Shown: positions 8,757 to 18,534, numbered from the stretch's first letter. The stretch is DNA of 62,323 nt from JBDRCC01 sp043822065 [NCBI: archaeon] (GCA_043822065.1 JBDRCC010000017.1:1-62323); one strand, 5' to 3'. The notes: a model not told the origin generated them from the letters alone. Made by a program: numbers and translations.

Positions 8757-10036
8757 TATACTTCTTGAAGTCTCATGTCCTTTATGAGTGTTTCCAGAAC
8801 TTCAAACTCAGTGCATATGAGCTTGTCTTTTGCAAGGAGGCAGCTGCCAGTGAAATTGGCAAATATCTCGTTCCTGACGATTGGCGGCTGGACGCAGTAG
8901 TACTGCCCGCCTATGTATTCGAAGGACTTGCCCTTGTCGACGCAGGCGCTCTTGTCGACGCAGTAGTCCCCATCGACTGCGTCACCCTGCTCTGTGCAGA
9001 CATCGATGTCCGCCTGCTTTATGACCTTGCACATGCTTTCAGATTCTATCACTCTTCCGCCCTCCGACAGGCAGTCCGCCCGCGTGGGGAGTTTTTCCGC
9101 TTCTATGAATACTGCGATAGTGCAGAATGGGGGCTTGTACGTGTCCAGCCCGTCAGTGAGCACCTGGCGCTGGATAACGTCAGTTGCCATCCTCCCGCCG
9201 TATGCGTCGCAGACTGACTTGACCTCTACGTACGATGCGTTCCCCTGCCAAGCAACCTTCGGAACCAGCTGGCTGAAAGTGACGTAGCAGTAGTCCCCGC
9301 CCATCGGCTTCCCGCACCATACTGGCTGTTCCGTGCCCTCGACGAATATCCCGTAATAGTTCGCCTTCTCCACGCTGCATAGGCTTCCTAACAGTGAGTC
9401 ATATGCCTTTTTGGATGCGGTATACCCGACCCAGAGCATGGTGAACTCAGTGTCCTCCGTCGGGTCAAGCGGGTTCTCAACATGGTACCTGCCGTCGCTT
9501 GCGAGCGCAGAGCATTCCTCAGAGGTTATTCCTCCCTCAAGGCTTATCGGGTACATCCTCGCGTTAAGCGGCCTCTTTGCTGAGAGCGTCTTGTATCCTC
9601 CTGTCAGGGAGTATGAGATGTTGTATTCCTTGACATAGAGCGGCATTGCATTAACATAAATGTTGTCCCCTTTTTTCGTGCCGGTGCAGTCCTCGGAGAT
9701 ACAGTTTACCCACACTGAAAAATTGGCGTCGCCGACCCTCACGTTTCCGTCGCCGCGCTCAAGGACTATTCCGTTTATTCTTATGTTTTCGTTTTCAAAG
9801 TCGAGCGGCCTTTCCGAGAGGTCAGTCAGGTTTATCCGCAGGGGCATGGACTCGCACGGCCCGCGCTCAATCCAGCTTCCGAGCCTGCACTCGCGGTAAG
9901 TTCCGTTTATGCAAATCATCTCGCCGTTTGCGCAGACCTGCTTCTCAGAGTGGAACACCAGTATCGCCGCAATTATCAGGATTACTACGCCGACAATTAT
10001 CGCCGTAACCATCTCAACAGTAAGCTTGTTTTCCAT
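8756..10036 (-). CDS. Cys-rich exported protein with N-terminal membrane anchor
   Basis: 426 residues, not recognised. An N-terminal membrane helix (MVTAIIVGVVILIIAAILVF) is followed by a long extracytoplasmic region with many cysteines (CANGEMICINGTYREC, CISEDC, VCDAYGG) and a few N-x-S/T sequons. The arrangement suggests a disulfide-stabilised surface protein tethered by a signal-anchor. It starts 27 bases from the palindromic TATA element GGATTTAAATCC at 10058-10069, a leaderless arrangement. It is the first gene of a unit continuing into thrS, although nothing links the functions. Confidence 0.65.
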   Translation of the reverse strand: MENKLTVEMVTAIIVGVVILIIAAILVFHSEKQVCANGEMICINGTYRECRLGSWIERGPCESMPLRINLTDLSERPLDFENENIRINGIVLERGDGNVRVGDANFSVWVNCISEDCTGTKKGDNIYVNAMPLYVKEYNISYSLTGGYKTLSAKRPLNARMYPISLEGGITSEECSALASDGRYHVENPLDPTEDTEFTMLWVGYTASKKAYDSLLGSLCSVEKANYYGIFVEGTEQPVWCGKPMGGDYCYVTFSQLVPKVAWQGNASYVEVKSVCDAYGGRMATDVIQRQVLTDGLDTYKPPFCTIAVFIEAEKLPTRADCLSEGGRVIESESMCKVIKQADIDVCTEQGDAVDGDYCVDKSACVDKGKSFEYIGGQYYCVQPPIVRNEIFANFTGSCLLAKDKLICTEFEVLETLIKDMRLQEV

Positions 10037-10057
10037 GCGTCCCCTAAAGAGCCGGAT

Positions 10058-10069
10058 GGATTTAAATCC
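10058..10069 (-). promoter_or_regulatory. TATA element in a perfect palindrome
   Basis: GGATTTAAATCC is centred about 27 bases before the ATG at 10036. On the other strand there is no gene start at the matching distance, so only the minus-strand use is supported. Confidence 0.5.
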
Positions 10070-10115
10070 TTCGAATTCCTTCTTTCGAGAGAGGTCACAT
10101 CAGAATTCGCAGTCT

Positions 10116-10175
10116 GCCAAGAACCCTTTTCGTTACCGGATTACGTGCCACCTGCGCCAGCCAGCGGTTCTTGCC
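10116..10175 (-). other. Inverted repeat downstream of glyS
   Basis: GCCAAGAACC (10116-10125) and GGTTCTTGCC (10166-10175) form a nine-of-ten stem around a 40-base loop, immediately after the glyS stop. No T-rich tract follows, so it is a weak terminator candidate. It could equally be an RNA-stability hairpin or chance. Confidence 0.25.
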
Positions 10176-10184
10176 ATGTTGGTA

Positions 10185-11690
10185 TCAGAGCGGCTTGCCG
10201 ACATCTTCGAGCTTAGCCTTTCCAGAAAGGAGCTTCTTCAGCGCCGGTACAAGCTCGTTCGCCTTTGCCCTGACCTGCTTCTGCGTGTCGCGCGACCGAA
10301 TTGTCACCGTGCCGTCCTTTAGCGTGTCTCCGTCGACCGTCAGGCAGTACGGGGTCCCTATCTCGTCCGCCCTTGCGTAGCGCCTGCCTATCGAGCCCGA
10401 GTTGTCAATAACCACGTTGAACTTTTCATCGAGAAGCTGTTTGTAAATCTCCTGCGACTTCGTGTCCATGCCCTCCCTGTTGACGAGGGCGTAAACCGCT
10501 ACCTGGTACGGCGCAACCCTGTTCGAGAACTTGAATATCTCCCAGCCCCGCTCCTCCTTTGAGTACGCCTTCTCAAGGATGCAGTAGAAAATCCTGTCTA
10601 TCCCGTAGGACGGCTCAATGACGTGCGGAACAAACTTCCTGCCGTCGATGGATACTTCCATGCTCTGCTTTGAGAGCTTCTGGTGGGATGTCAGGTCGTA
10701 TTCCCCGCGGTCCGCAATCCCGACGACTTCGACCCAGCCGAAGTGGGTGCTTATCTCGACGTCCCATGTGTCCGAAGCGTAATGCGCCCTTTCAGTGTCA
10801 AGGTGCTGGCGGCAGCGCATGTCACTTTCAGGTATGCCAAGCTCCTTGAACATCCTTGTGCTGAGCGCAAGGTAGTACCCGACATACTGGTTGCGGATTA
10901 CGCCCTTCTTGACTGCGTCCTCCAGTGTCATCTCCGTTTCCTTTTTGCCTTCCGCCTGCTCCTTGGTGGAGTAGAGCCTGAGCTTGTCCTTGGCGAGGCT
11001 TGCAAAGCGCGGATGGCTGTTCTTCTGCTCCGGGTCAACGAATATCTCAATCTCCGCCTGGTGGAACTCCCTCAGCCTGAGCATCCCCTGCCTCGGCGAA
11101 ATCTCGTTCCTGAAGCTCTTGCCTATCTGCATTATGCCGAGCGGCAGCTTGCGCCTGCCGTACTCGAAAAGCCGCCTGAACGCGATGAATATCCCCTGGG
11201 CAGTTTCAGGGCGCAGGTATCCTGCAACGCTGTTTTTTCCCGGGCCTATCTCTGTCTTGAACATCAGCTTGAAGCTCCATATCTTGTCAAGGTGCCCCTT
11301 GCACTTCGGGCAGGTGATGTTGTGCCTCTTTATCAGTTCCTCAAGGTCGCCGACCGTCAGCCCGTCTGTTTCTATCTTTGCCTTTTCCTTGATTAGGTGG
11401 TCTACCCTGTACGGCTCGCCGCACTTCATGCATTCCGACATGTAGTCCGAGAAGCAGTCGAGGTGTCCGGAAGCGACGAAGACGTCCTCCGGCATTATGT
11501 TCGGCGACTGAATCTCATGGAACCCTTCTCCAAACAGGAAATAGTCTCGGAAGGTGTCCTCTATGCGCCTTTTGAGCAGGCTGCCTAGCGGTCCGAAGTC
11601 GTAGAACCCGGAAACTCCGCCGTAAATCTCGGCGGACGGCCAAAGGAAGCCCCGCCTCACTGCAATTTCCATCACTTCGTCATAACCCAT
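10185..11690 (-). CDS. glyS: Glycyl-tRNA synthetase (class II, alpha2 type)
   Basis: Charges tRNA-Gly. 501 residues, somewhat shorter than bacterial homologues and typical of compact archaeal forms. The N-terminus has GFLWPSAEIYGGVSGFYDFG. A zinc-binding insertion carries two Cys pairs (CMKCGEPYR and CPKCKGH). Motif 2 is SFRNEISPRQG..LREFHQAE, and motif 3 is YGIDRIFYCILEKAY. The C-terminal anticodon-binding domain includes VAPYQVAVYALV. The start is divergent from pheS with only 51 bases between, containing overlapping TATA elements. Confidence 0.96.
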   Translation of the reverse strand: MGYDEVMEIAVRRGFLWPSAEIYGGVSGFYDFGPLGSLLKRRIEDTFRDYFLFGEGFHEIQSPNIMPEDVFVASGHLDCFSDYMSECMKCGEPYRVDHLIKEKAKIETDGLTVGDLEELIKRHNITCPKCKGHLDKIWSFKLMFKTEIGPGKNSVAGYLRPETAQGIFIAFRRLFEYGRRKLPLGIMQIGKSFRNEISPRQGMLRLREFHQAEIEIFVDPEQKNSHPRFASLAKDKLRLYSTKEQAEGKKETEMTLEDAVKKGVIRNQYVGYYLALSTRMFKELGIPESDMRCRQHLDTERAHYASDTWDVEISTHFGWVEVVGIADRGEYDLTSHQKLSKQSMEVSIDGRKFVPHVIEPSYGIDRIFYCILEKAYSKEERGWEIFKFSNRVAPYQVAVYALVNREGMDTKSQEIYKQLLDEKFNVVIDNSGSIGRRYARADEIGTPYCLTVDGDTLKDGTVTIRSRDTQKQVRAKANELVPALKKLLSGKAKLEDVGKPL

Positions 11691-11741
11691 GCTCTACCCA
11701 TATAACTATAAATATTTAATACTAATCGGTATAGGTATCCC
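11691..11741. promoter_or_regulatory. Divergent promoter of glyS and pheS
   Basis: The 51-base spacer carries AATATTTAAT (11711-11720), about 26 bases before pheS. On the minus strand it carries ATTTATAG, about 21-23 bases before glyS. The two elements overlap, so the two synthetase genes probably compete for or share one pre-initiation site. Confidence 0.5.
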
Positions 11742-13205
11742 ATGCTCGAAAAGACCCTGCACCCGATTGAGAAGAAGGTGCTTATCGCGGTTGGCGGCAG
11801 GGAAATCTCTACTGTTGACGACCTCGTGTCCCTGACCAGCCTCAAGGAGGTCGAGGTCATGCGCGCCCTGCAGTGGCTCGGCTCGAAGGACCTGATAGAG
11901 GTCAAACGGGACTCGATAGAATTTGTCAAGCTCAAGGATGAGTCATTTACTTTTCCAGAGCGGGGCGCACTCAAGCAGATTGTCGAAAAGCCTACTCCAG
12001 TCAAGGAAATAGACCGCGCCGCAGTCACCTGGCTCTTCAAGCGCGGCTGGGCAGACATAGTTGACAACACTATGTACGCTACTGATGACGGCAAGGCGGC
12101 CGTGAATTCAACCCTCCCAGACGAGCGCCTGCTTTCAAAGCTGAAGCAGGCAGGTGAGCTCGCATTGAGCCAGATAGAGCCTGAGCTCCTTGAGGGGCTC
12201 GAGCTCCTGAAGCAGAGGCCGCGGGTAATCCAGATAGTCAAGAAGGCAGTCATCGAGGTCAAGCCGTCGAAAAAAGGGCTGAAGCTGTACAACGAGGGAA
12301 TCACTATCGAGGACGAGGTCAACCAGCTGACGCATGAAATGCTCGCGTCAAAGTCATGGGCTTCAAAGAAGTTCAGGAGGTACGACCTTGCCGCGCCAGT
12401 CCCGCAACTTTATCCCGGAAAGCGGCACCCGCTCCAGAAGTACATTGACAAGGTCAGGACAATATTCCTTGAGATGGGCTTTGAGGAGAGGGCAGGCCCG
12501 CTGATTGAATCCGCATTCTGGAACTTCGACGCCCTTTTCCAGCCGCAGGACCACCCTGCTCGCGACCTTGCCGACACGTTCTACCTGTCAAAGCCTGCGA
12601 CCCAGCCGATACCCTACAAGTACGTCCCTGAAGTCAAGGCTATGCACGAGCACGGCGCGGAGTCAGACTCAACCGGCTGGCAGTACCAGTGGCGCGAGGA
12701 TGAGGCGAAGAAAGCCATACTCCGGACCCACACTACAGCAGTCACGGTCCGGGCGCTTTCCGAGGTCAAGCCGCCTGCCAAGGTGTTTTGCCTTGGGCGG
12801 GTCTTCAGGAACGAGACACTCGACTATTCCCACCTTGCAGAATTCCACCAGGTCGACGGCATAGTCGTCGACGAGAATGTCACCTTTAGGAACCTCCTCG
12901 GCTATCTCAAGGAGTTCTATGAGAGGATGGGATTCAAGAAAGTCAGGTTCAGGCCGGCATACTTCCCGTACACTGAGATGTCCGTCGAGCCGGAAGTCTA
13001 CTTCAAGGAGAAGAAGCAGTGGATAGAGCTGGGCGGGTCAGGCATGTTCAGGCCGGAAGTGACCGAGCCGTTCGGGATAAAATGCCCCGTGCTCGCATGG
13101 GGGCTCGGGCTTGAGCGGCTTGTGATGCTTACTGAGGGGCTTGACGACCTGAGGGACTTATACCGGAACGACCTCACCTGGCTGAGGCAGAGCCATAAGG
13201 CATAG
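11742..13205 (+). CDS. pheS: Phenylalanyl-tRNA synthetase alpha subunit
   Basis: 487 residues, the archaeal/eukaryal-type catalytic subunit. The N-terminus has winged-helix modules (ISTVDDLVSLTSLKEVEV). The class II core occupies the C-terminal half: motif 1 region LIESAFWNFDALFQPQDHP, motif 2 GRVFRNETLDYSHLAEFHQ, motif 3 GLGLERLVML. It needs the beta subunit PheT, which is not in this window, so the pair is split here. Transcription appears leaderless from the divergent promoter shared with glyS. Confidence 0.96.
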   Translation: MLEKTLHPIEKKVLIAVGGREISTVDDLVSLTSLKEVEVMRALQWLGSKDLIEVKRDSIEFVKLKDESFTFPERGALKQIVEKPTPVKEIDRAAVTWLFKRGWADIVDNTMYATDDGKAAVNSTLPDERLLSKLKQAGELALSQIEPELLEGLELLKQRPRVIQIVKKAVIEVKPSKKGLKLYNEGITIEDEVNQLTHEMLASKSWASKKFRRYDLAAPVPQLYPGKRHPLQKYIDKVRTIFLEMGFEERAGPLIESAFWNFDALFQPQDHPARDLADTFYLSKPATQPIPYKYVPEVKAMHEHGAESDSTGWQYQWREDEAKKAILRTHTTAVTVRALSEVKPPAKVFCLGRVFRNETLDYSHLAEFHQVDGIVVDENVTFRNLLGYLKEFYERMGFKKVRFRPAYFPYTEMSVEPEVYFKEKKQWIELGGSGMFRPEVTEPFGIKCPVLAWGLGLERLVMLTEGLDDLRDLYRNDLTWLRQSHKA

Positions 13206-13211
13206 CCAAAG

Positions 13212-13220
13212 TTTTAATAC
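13212..13220 (+). promoter_or_regulatory. TATA element for smc
   Basis: TTTTAATAC lies about 28 bases before ATG 13245, giving a leaderless start. No ribosome binding site is seen. Confidence 0.5.
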
Positions 13221-13244
13221 TCCTTTTTACTTCTCATTTCCAGA

Positions 13245-16200
13245 ATGGTTTCAGTTCGCAGGATGAGCATGAAGGGCTTCAAGTCCTTCGGCAGAAACAT
13301 TTGCATGGACTTTCCCCCAGGGTTCACCGCCATAGTCGGGCCTAACGGGAGCGGCAAGTCCAACGTAGTAGACGCCCTCTGTTTCGTCCTTGGCAGGATG
13401 AGCGTTAAGAGCCTTCGGGCGGACAGGCTCCACGAGCTTATTTTCAACGGCGGAACGGCAGGCAAGCCCGCCTCAAAAGCCAGCGTTTCAATAACATTCG
13501 ACAACACAGAGGGCGAGCTCCCCTTCCCTGAAAAGGAGGTCGAGGTCGTCAGGGAGATACTCAAGGACGGAAAGTCCGCCTACATAATCAACGGCACAAG
13601 GACGACCAGGACGCAGATAGTCGACGTCCTCTCAAAAATCCGGGTCAATCCGAACGGGCACAACATAATCCTCCAAGGGGACGTGGCCCGGGTAATCGAC
13701 ATGAACGCGGTCGAGCGCAGGGAGATAGTCGACGACGTCTCCGGGATAGGCGAGTACGAGGAGAAGAAGATAAAGGCGCTCAGGGAGCTTGAAAAGGTCC
13801 AGCAGAAGATTTCGGAGGCTGAAGCCGTCCACCGCGAGCGGAAGAAATACCTCACTGCAGTGGAGCGGGAAAAAGATGATGCGGAGCGGTACAAGGCCAC
13901 AACTGCGCGGCTAAAGCACTACCGCGGGGAGATATTCTCAATAAAGATTAAGAAGTCGAACAAGGAGCTCGGGTCCATGGGCGCCGAGTACCTGACGCAC
14001 GTCGAGTCGCAGGAGAAGATTTCCGAAAAGATAAACGCAAGGCAGGAGGAGGTCAATTCCCTCCAGGGCAAGATAAACGAGATTGACGAGTTCCTCTCAC
14101 GCCAGGGCGAGAGCAAGTATGCAAAGGAAATATCTGATGCTAAAGTTTCGATAAGCTCACTCTCTGAAAAGAGGAAGCTATTGGTCGAGTCTGCCGACAG
14201 TGCCGGCAAAGAGGTTAAGTCAATAGAAGACGAAATATCCGCAGTTGCCGAAGCGGAGAAGGAGTCAAAGGTGCTGATTGAAAAGCTCCGCAAGGAGCGG
14301 CTCGGCCTGGAAGGCAAACTGAACGCAAAGCGCTCTGAGCTCGCACAGCTGAGAAAAAAGGCAGGGCTGAAGCCCGGCGAGGACTCGGAAAAAGAAGAGA
14401 TTACTGCCAAGATAACGGAGCACAGGCTTAAGCTTGGCTCGGCGACCGGGAAGCACACCCACCTGAACGAAAACCTCAAGGCGCTGGCTTCTGAGCTGAA
14501 GTCCCTGCTCTCACAAGTTTCATTTCAGCCGCTTGAGGGCGAGACTACCCAACAGCGGGCAGCCAGGGCCGAAGCCGAATATGCGTCCCTTGGGAAAAGC
14601 CTCGTGTCAAAAAAGCGCGAGCTTGACTCGCTCAAGAAGCGGCTTGGGCTTGAGGAGGTTCCCTCTATTGCCGAGGAAGAGGTAAAAAAGCCGGCTGCCG
14701 ACGTCCTTGAGGAAATCAAGGCGGAGGTCGAGCGGCTGGACGCGCTTCTCTCGAAGGGCGCCGGCGAGCTCCAGGACGGCGCAGACATCTCTGCCCTGAA
14801 AAAGAGGGTTAAATCCTTCCTGTCCGACGTTTCGCGTTCAGTTTCGAGCATAAAGTCGAAAGTTGGAATCGTCAGCGATGAGGACAAGAGGCGAAAGGAG
14901 TCGCTTTTGCGGCTCGGTGCCCTCTCAGGGGAGGTTTCCGGGCTCCTGTCGCGCAGCAGCAGCATGGGTATAGACGCACAGGCACTTAAGAAGGCAGCCG
15001 CCATAGAGCCGCAGCTGCAGCAGCTGAAATCAGAGCTCGCGTCCATTGACTCGGAGGCGGCAGGGCACCGGCAGAAAATTTCCGAGCTTGAAGAGGCGAG
15101 GGACGCCATAGAGAAGGCTTCAAAGAGCGGGCTCGAGAAGCTCGAAGCAGCGTCATCTGAAGTTGAGCGGCTTGTCGAAGAAAAGAACGGGCTTGACGTT
15201 GAGCTTTCAGGCCTCATATCGAAATCAGAGGTCCTCTCCGGCGCAAAGCAGAAGGCAGGCAGGTCCCAGATAGAAAAGCTCCAGGCGAGGATTTCAGGCG
15301 CACAGGCAGACATCTCCTCCATAGACTCACAGGTGTCTGCCCTTGGGAAACGGCTGAAGGAGCTCGAAGCGAAAAGCAAGTCGGAAAGCCTGGAAACCAA
15401 GCTCGACGAGAAGAAGTCCCTCCTGTCAAAGATTGATGGCATAAGGCGCGACATCCAGGAGCTCTACCGCAAGACATCTGACGTTGAGCGCCACAAGAAC
15501 GACCTTAACGTCAGAAAGGCGACGGTCCAGACCCGCCTCCAGGATCTGACTGAGGAGTTCAAGAAATATGAAATACACGAAGTCGAGCCAAAGCACACCG
15601 AGCTCGAGCTCGAGCGCCTAATCCAGAAGAACGAGAAGGAGCTTGCCGAAATCGGCTCGGTCAACATGCTTGCCATTGAGGCGTACGAGGAGATAAAGAA
15701 GGACTACGACGAGCTCGTCTCCAAGATGAACAAACTAACTGAGGAAAAGGCGGCAGTCGAGAGCTTCATGCACGAGATTGAGGACAAGAAGCGCGAGGCA
15801 TTCATGGAAACGTTTCTCCAGCTCCTCGACAATTTTGAGACGCTCTATTCAAAACTCGACCCAGGGGGCGAGGCTCACCTTGTGCTTGAAAACCCGGACA
15901 ACCCGTTTGAGGCCGGGATGGACATGCAGGTCCGCCCGCGGGGCAAGGAGATGATAAATGTCAGCCTCCTCTCAGGCGGGGAAAAAACGCTGACTGCGCT
16001 TGCATTCATCTTTGCAATCCAGCAGTTCAGGCCTGCGCCGTTCTACATACTTGACGAAGTCGACGCCGCGCTTGACAAGGTCAACTCGGACATGCTCGGC
16101 AAGATGCTTGCGGAGTCGGCAAAGGGCGGGAATGCGCAGTTCATAGTAATAACGCACAACGACTCCGTCCTTGAAAAGGCCGACCGGCTTTACGGCGTCA

Positions 16201-16250
16201 GCATGACAGACTACGGCTCTCAGATTGTCGGCGTGGAAATGGGCGCTTAA
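13245..16250 (+). CDS. smc: SMC chromosome-organising ATPase, apparently without a hinge domain
   Basis: Structural maintenance of chromosomes ATPase, expected to act with ScpA and ScpB on chromosome compaction and segregation. The N-terminal head has Walker A GPNGSGKSN (~33-41) and the phrase GRMSVKSLRADRLHELIFNG. The C-terminal head has NMLAIEAYEEIKKDY, the signature LLSGGEKTLTALAF and Walker B FYILDEVDAALD. Between them are about 650 residues of Lys/Glu/Ser/Leu-rich coiled coil. I find no SMC hinge sequence (no Gly-rich globular block of about 150 residues) and no CxxC zinc hook. The total of 1001 residues is about 170 short of a typical SMC. The 3' end overlaps the convergent antiporter stop by four bases. 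Confidence 0.92.
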   Translation: MVSVRRMSMKGFKSFGRNICMDFPPGFTAIVGPNGSGKSNVVDALCFVLGRMSVKSLRADRLHELIFNGGTAGKPASKASVSITFDNTEGELPFPEKEVEVVREILKDGKSAYIINGTRTTRTQIVDVLSKIRVNPNGHNIILQGDVARVIDMNAVERREIVDDVSGIGEYEEKKIKALRELEKVQQKISEAEAVHRERKKYLTAVEREKDDAERYKATTARLKHYRGEIFSIKIKKSNKELGSMGAEYLTHVESQEKISEKINARQEEVNSLQGKINEIDEFLSRQGESKYAKEISDAKVSISSLSEKRKLLVESADSAGKEVKSIEDEISAVAEAEKESKVLIEKLRKERLGLEGKLNAKRSELAQLRKKAGLKPGEDSEKEEITAKITEHRLKLGSATGKHTHLNENLKALASELKSLLSQVSFQPLEGETTQQRAARAEAEYASLGKSLVSKKRELDSLKKRLGLEEVPSIAEEEVKKPAADVLEEIKAEVERLDALLSKGAGELQDGADISALKKRVKSFLSDVSRSVSSIKSKVGIVSDEDKRRKESLLRLGALSGEVSGLLSRSSSMGIDAQALKKAAAIEPQLQQLKSELASIDSEAAGHRQKISELEEARDAIEKASKSGLEKLEAASSEVERLVEEKNGLDVELSGLISKSEVLSGAKQKAGRSQIEKLQARISGAQADISSIDSQVSALGKRLKELEAKSKSESLETKLDEKKSLLSKIDGIRRDIQELYRKTSDVERHKNDLNVRKATVQTRLQDLTEEFKKYEIHEVEPKHTELELERLIQKNEKELAEIGSVNMLAIEAYEEIKKDYDELVSKMNKLTEEKAAVESFMHEIEDKKREAFMETFLQLLDNFETLYSKLDPGGEAHLVLENPDNPFEAGMDMQVRPRGKEMINVSLLSGGEKTLTALAFIFAIQQFRPAPFYILDEVDAALDKVNSDMLGKMLAESAKGGNAQFIVITHNDSVLEKADRLYGVSMTDYGSQIVGVEMGA

Positions 16251-17482
16251 ACCGGCTCGATGGCAGGAATTGCCTCCGGGTGCTTCTTGAGGACTATTTC
16301 TAGCAGTATTGGAGTCATAAAGGTAGTAGCAAGCGCCATTAGCACGACTATCGAAAATATCGTCTCGTCAAAAAACCCTAGCCGCCTGCACAGGCTGGCA
16401 ACGACAAGCTCGACCTCGCCCCGTCCGTTCATCCCAATGCCGACAGTGAGAGCGTCTTTCCAGTCCCGTTTCATCGCCTTAACCGCAATCCCGCAGCCGG
16501 CAATTTTCCCAACCACCGCTATTGCCAGCACTAGGATAAAAAGGACCGGGGCTGTTGAGAGGACGCTTATGTTTACCAGGACGCCTACCCAGATGAAGAA
16601 GAGCGGGGTGAGCAAGCCAAGCGAAAGCGCCTCAAACTCCTCGTAAATCTGGTGCCCGACCACCTCTTTGTGGCGCAGGAGCGCGTATCGGATTATCATG
16701 CCGCCTAGGAACGTGCCGATTATCCCAGAAAGGCCTGAAATTCTGGAGAGTATCGCGAGCAGGAGAATGAATATTGTCACGAAAGAGAAGAACCCAGTCC
16801 TGCTGTTTTCGAAAGTGTCCACGAGCCTCGGAACTGCAACAACGCCCACTATGGTAAGGATGACAAAAAAGCCAACTATTTTGGCAACAAGAAGAAGGAA
16901 CCCCGAGAAAATTGAGCCGCCAATCGCCTCGCCTGCCTGGGCTACAGCTATCAGAAACGAAAGGGCAAAAAGCCCTATTATGTCGCTGAAGACGCCGGCT
17001 TCTAGAATCATCCTGCCTGCAAACTTTTCAAGCATGTTGAACTCGACGAGGATGTCCGCGCTTACCGCGACCGCAGTGACTGAAAGGCTTATCCCAAACA
17101 GGAGGGCTACAATGGGGTGCATGCCTATGGAGCTGGCTAGCCATGCGCCGAGGCAAAGAGGGATTATGATTCCTGCAATTGCAACCCCGATGGCGTGCTT
17201 GCCCAGCTGGATGAACTGCTTTAGGTTTATCCTGAAGCCGATAAGGAACATGAAAAAGAATATCCCCAGCTCGCCAAGCGTCTCAAGCAGCTGGTTGGGT
17301 GCGATTATGTTCATAATGGACGGGCCGAGCAGGACGCCGGCCATTATCTCGCCGAGTATCTTCGGCTGGTTTACCCTGGTCGCCATGTAGCCGAATATCT
17401 TCGCGACCATGAGAAGAAGGGTTATCATAACGATGGGGTCTGCGATTTCAATAGTCGCCGTCAATAGCCCTGTGGGTCCCAT
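16247..17482 (-). CDS. CPA2-family cation/proton antiporter
   Basis: 411 residues with about 12 hydrophobic segments. The N-terminal helices carry NQPKILGEIMAGVLLGPS, and the ion-binding helix has GVFSDIIGLFAL, with one Asp retained where CPA2 proteins have DD or ND. The second half has GIIGTFLGGMIIRYAL and GMNGRGEVELVVASL. It probably exchanges Na+ or K+ for H+ across the cell membrane. There is no C-terminal RCK/TrkA-N domain, unlike KefB-type regulated members. A TATA element (TTTTAAATATT, about 17505-17515) is placed for a short-leader transcript. Confidence 0.9.
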   Translation of the reverse strand: MGPTGLLTATIEIADPIVMITLLLMVAKIFGYMATRVNQPKILGEIMAGVLLGPSIMNIIAPNQLLETLGELGIFFFMFLIGFRINLKQFIQLGKHAIGVAIAGIIIPLCLGAWLASSIGMHPIVALLFGISLSVTAVAVSADILVEFNMLEKFAGRMILEAGVFSDIIGLFALSFLIAVAQAGEAIGGSIFSGFLLLVAKIVGFFVILTIVGVVAVPRLVDTFENSRTGFFSFVTIFILLLAILSRISGLSGIIGTFLGGMIIRYALLRHKEVVGHQIYEEFEALSLGLLTPLFFIWVGVLVNISVLSTAPVLFILVLAIAVVGKIAGCGIAVKAMKRDWKDALTVGIGMNGRGEVELVVASLCRRLGFFDETIFSIVVLMALATTFMTPILLEIVLKKHPEAIPAIEPV

Positions 17483-17571
17483 ACCACCTATAACACGTAG
17501 TAATATTTAAAACCTATAATGGCCTACTGCATTGTTCTTGAAAATAGCAATTATCCCTCTTAGATATCTGA

Positions 17572-18534
17572 TCATGCCCCGCCAAACTGCAGATAGAACA
17601 TCGCAACAACGTAGAGGACATACATCAAAACCATCAGCGTTCCGTCCAACCTGCCAAACGCCCTTTTCACAGCTGCAGTGTAGAAGAAGAACATGTTTGC
17701 CACCACCGCAAAAAGGAGGGCGGCGATGAAGATGCTCAACTGCACGGTAATGGGGTTTATAGCCGATGCAACGCCGAGCACGAAAGTAAGGTTAATCATG
17801 TTTGCGCCGAGGGCGTCACCAAGCGCGATGCCATAATGCTTCCTTTTTATTGCCTGCAGGATAACTGACAGTTCCGGAAGCGACGTTCCGATAGCAATAA
17901 TGGTCGCGCCTATGAAGCTTTGGGAAAGTCCCGCAATCTCGGCAAGCTTAACCGCAGAATCGACGGCAAAATGCGAGCTAATAATAATCCCGACAATCCC
18001 TACGAAGAACCGCAGGAAGGCGGACAGCCCCTCCTGCTTGGTGACATGTGCCTCAGCCTTGCCGTTCTTAACTCCCTTCTTGGACAGTATGTGTGACACA
18101 TAAAACGCAGCAACGAGCAGCAGGACAGCCCCTTCTACAAAGCCCAACGCATTGCCGGCTATCTGGGAATGGTAGATGATGTAAACAGAAATAAGTGTCG
18201 TGATAAGCAGTACCAGCCCTACTTCGGGGAGCATGTCCCTACTCACCCGAAAGCCGTAGAGAAACGCACCGATGCCGAGGAGCAGGAGGAGGTTTGCAAT
18301 GTTAGACCCGAACACATTTCCTGCTGCAATCGCGCCCTGGTTGGTCACCGAGGCGGCAACCGAAACGGAGAGCTCCGGAAGCGTCGTTGCGGCGGCGACC
18401 AAGAGTATGCCTACTGCGAGCTGGCTCACGCCAAAAAACTGCGCCAGCTTTGTAGCATTTCTAACTACGACTTCGGCAGATTTAGATAATATACTGATGA
18501 AAATTACGAGGACGATAAGTTCGGCAAGCACCAT
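17572..18534 (-). CDS. Na+/Ca2+ exchanger family protein (CaCA, YrbG-like)
   Basis: 320 residues, about ten membrane segments. Both alpha repeats of the family are visible: ATTLPELSVSVAAS with GNVFGSNIANLLLLLG in the first half, and GTSLPELSVILQAIK with GDALGANMINLTFVLG in the second. The acidic residues in the PEL motifs are the cation ligands. It probably exports Ca2+ against Na+. ATTTATTG, about 27 bases before the ATG, indicates a leaderless start. It lies next to the CPA2 antiporter on the same strand with 37 bases between the antiporter start and a short AT-rich stretch. Confidence 0.92.
   Translation of the reverse strand: MVLAELIVLVIFISILSKSAEVVVRNATKLAQFFGVSQLAVGILLVAAATTLPELSVSVAASVTNQGAIAAGNVFGSNIANLLLLLGIGAFLYGFRVSRDMLPEVGLVLLITTLISVYIIYHSQIAGNALGFVEGAVLLLVAAFYVSHILSKKGVKNGKAEAHVTKQEGLSAFLRFFVGIVGIIISSHFAVDSAVKLAEIAGLSQSFIGATIIAIGTSLPELSVILQAIKRKHYGIALGDALGANMINLTFVLGVASAINPITVQLSIFIAALLFAVVANMFFFYTAAVKRAFGRLDGTLMVLMYVLYVVAMFYLQFGGA

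Noticed and set aside
14525-15454. 309-codon open frame antisense to smc
   Set aside because: Ser/Arg/Phe-rich shadow of the Lys/Glu/Leu-rich coiled coil; no start signals and no family resemblance.
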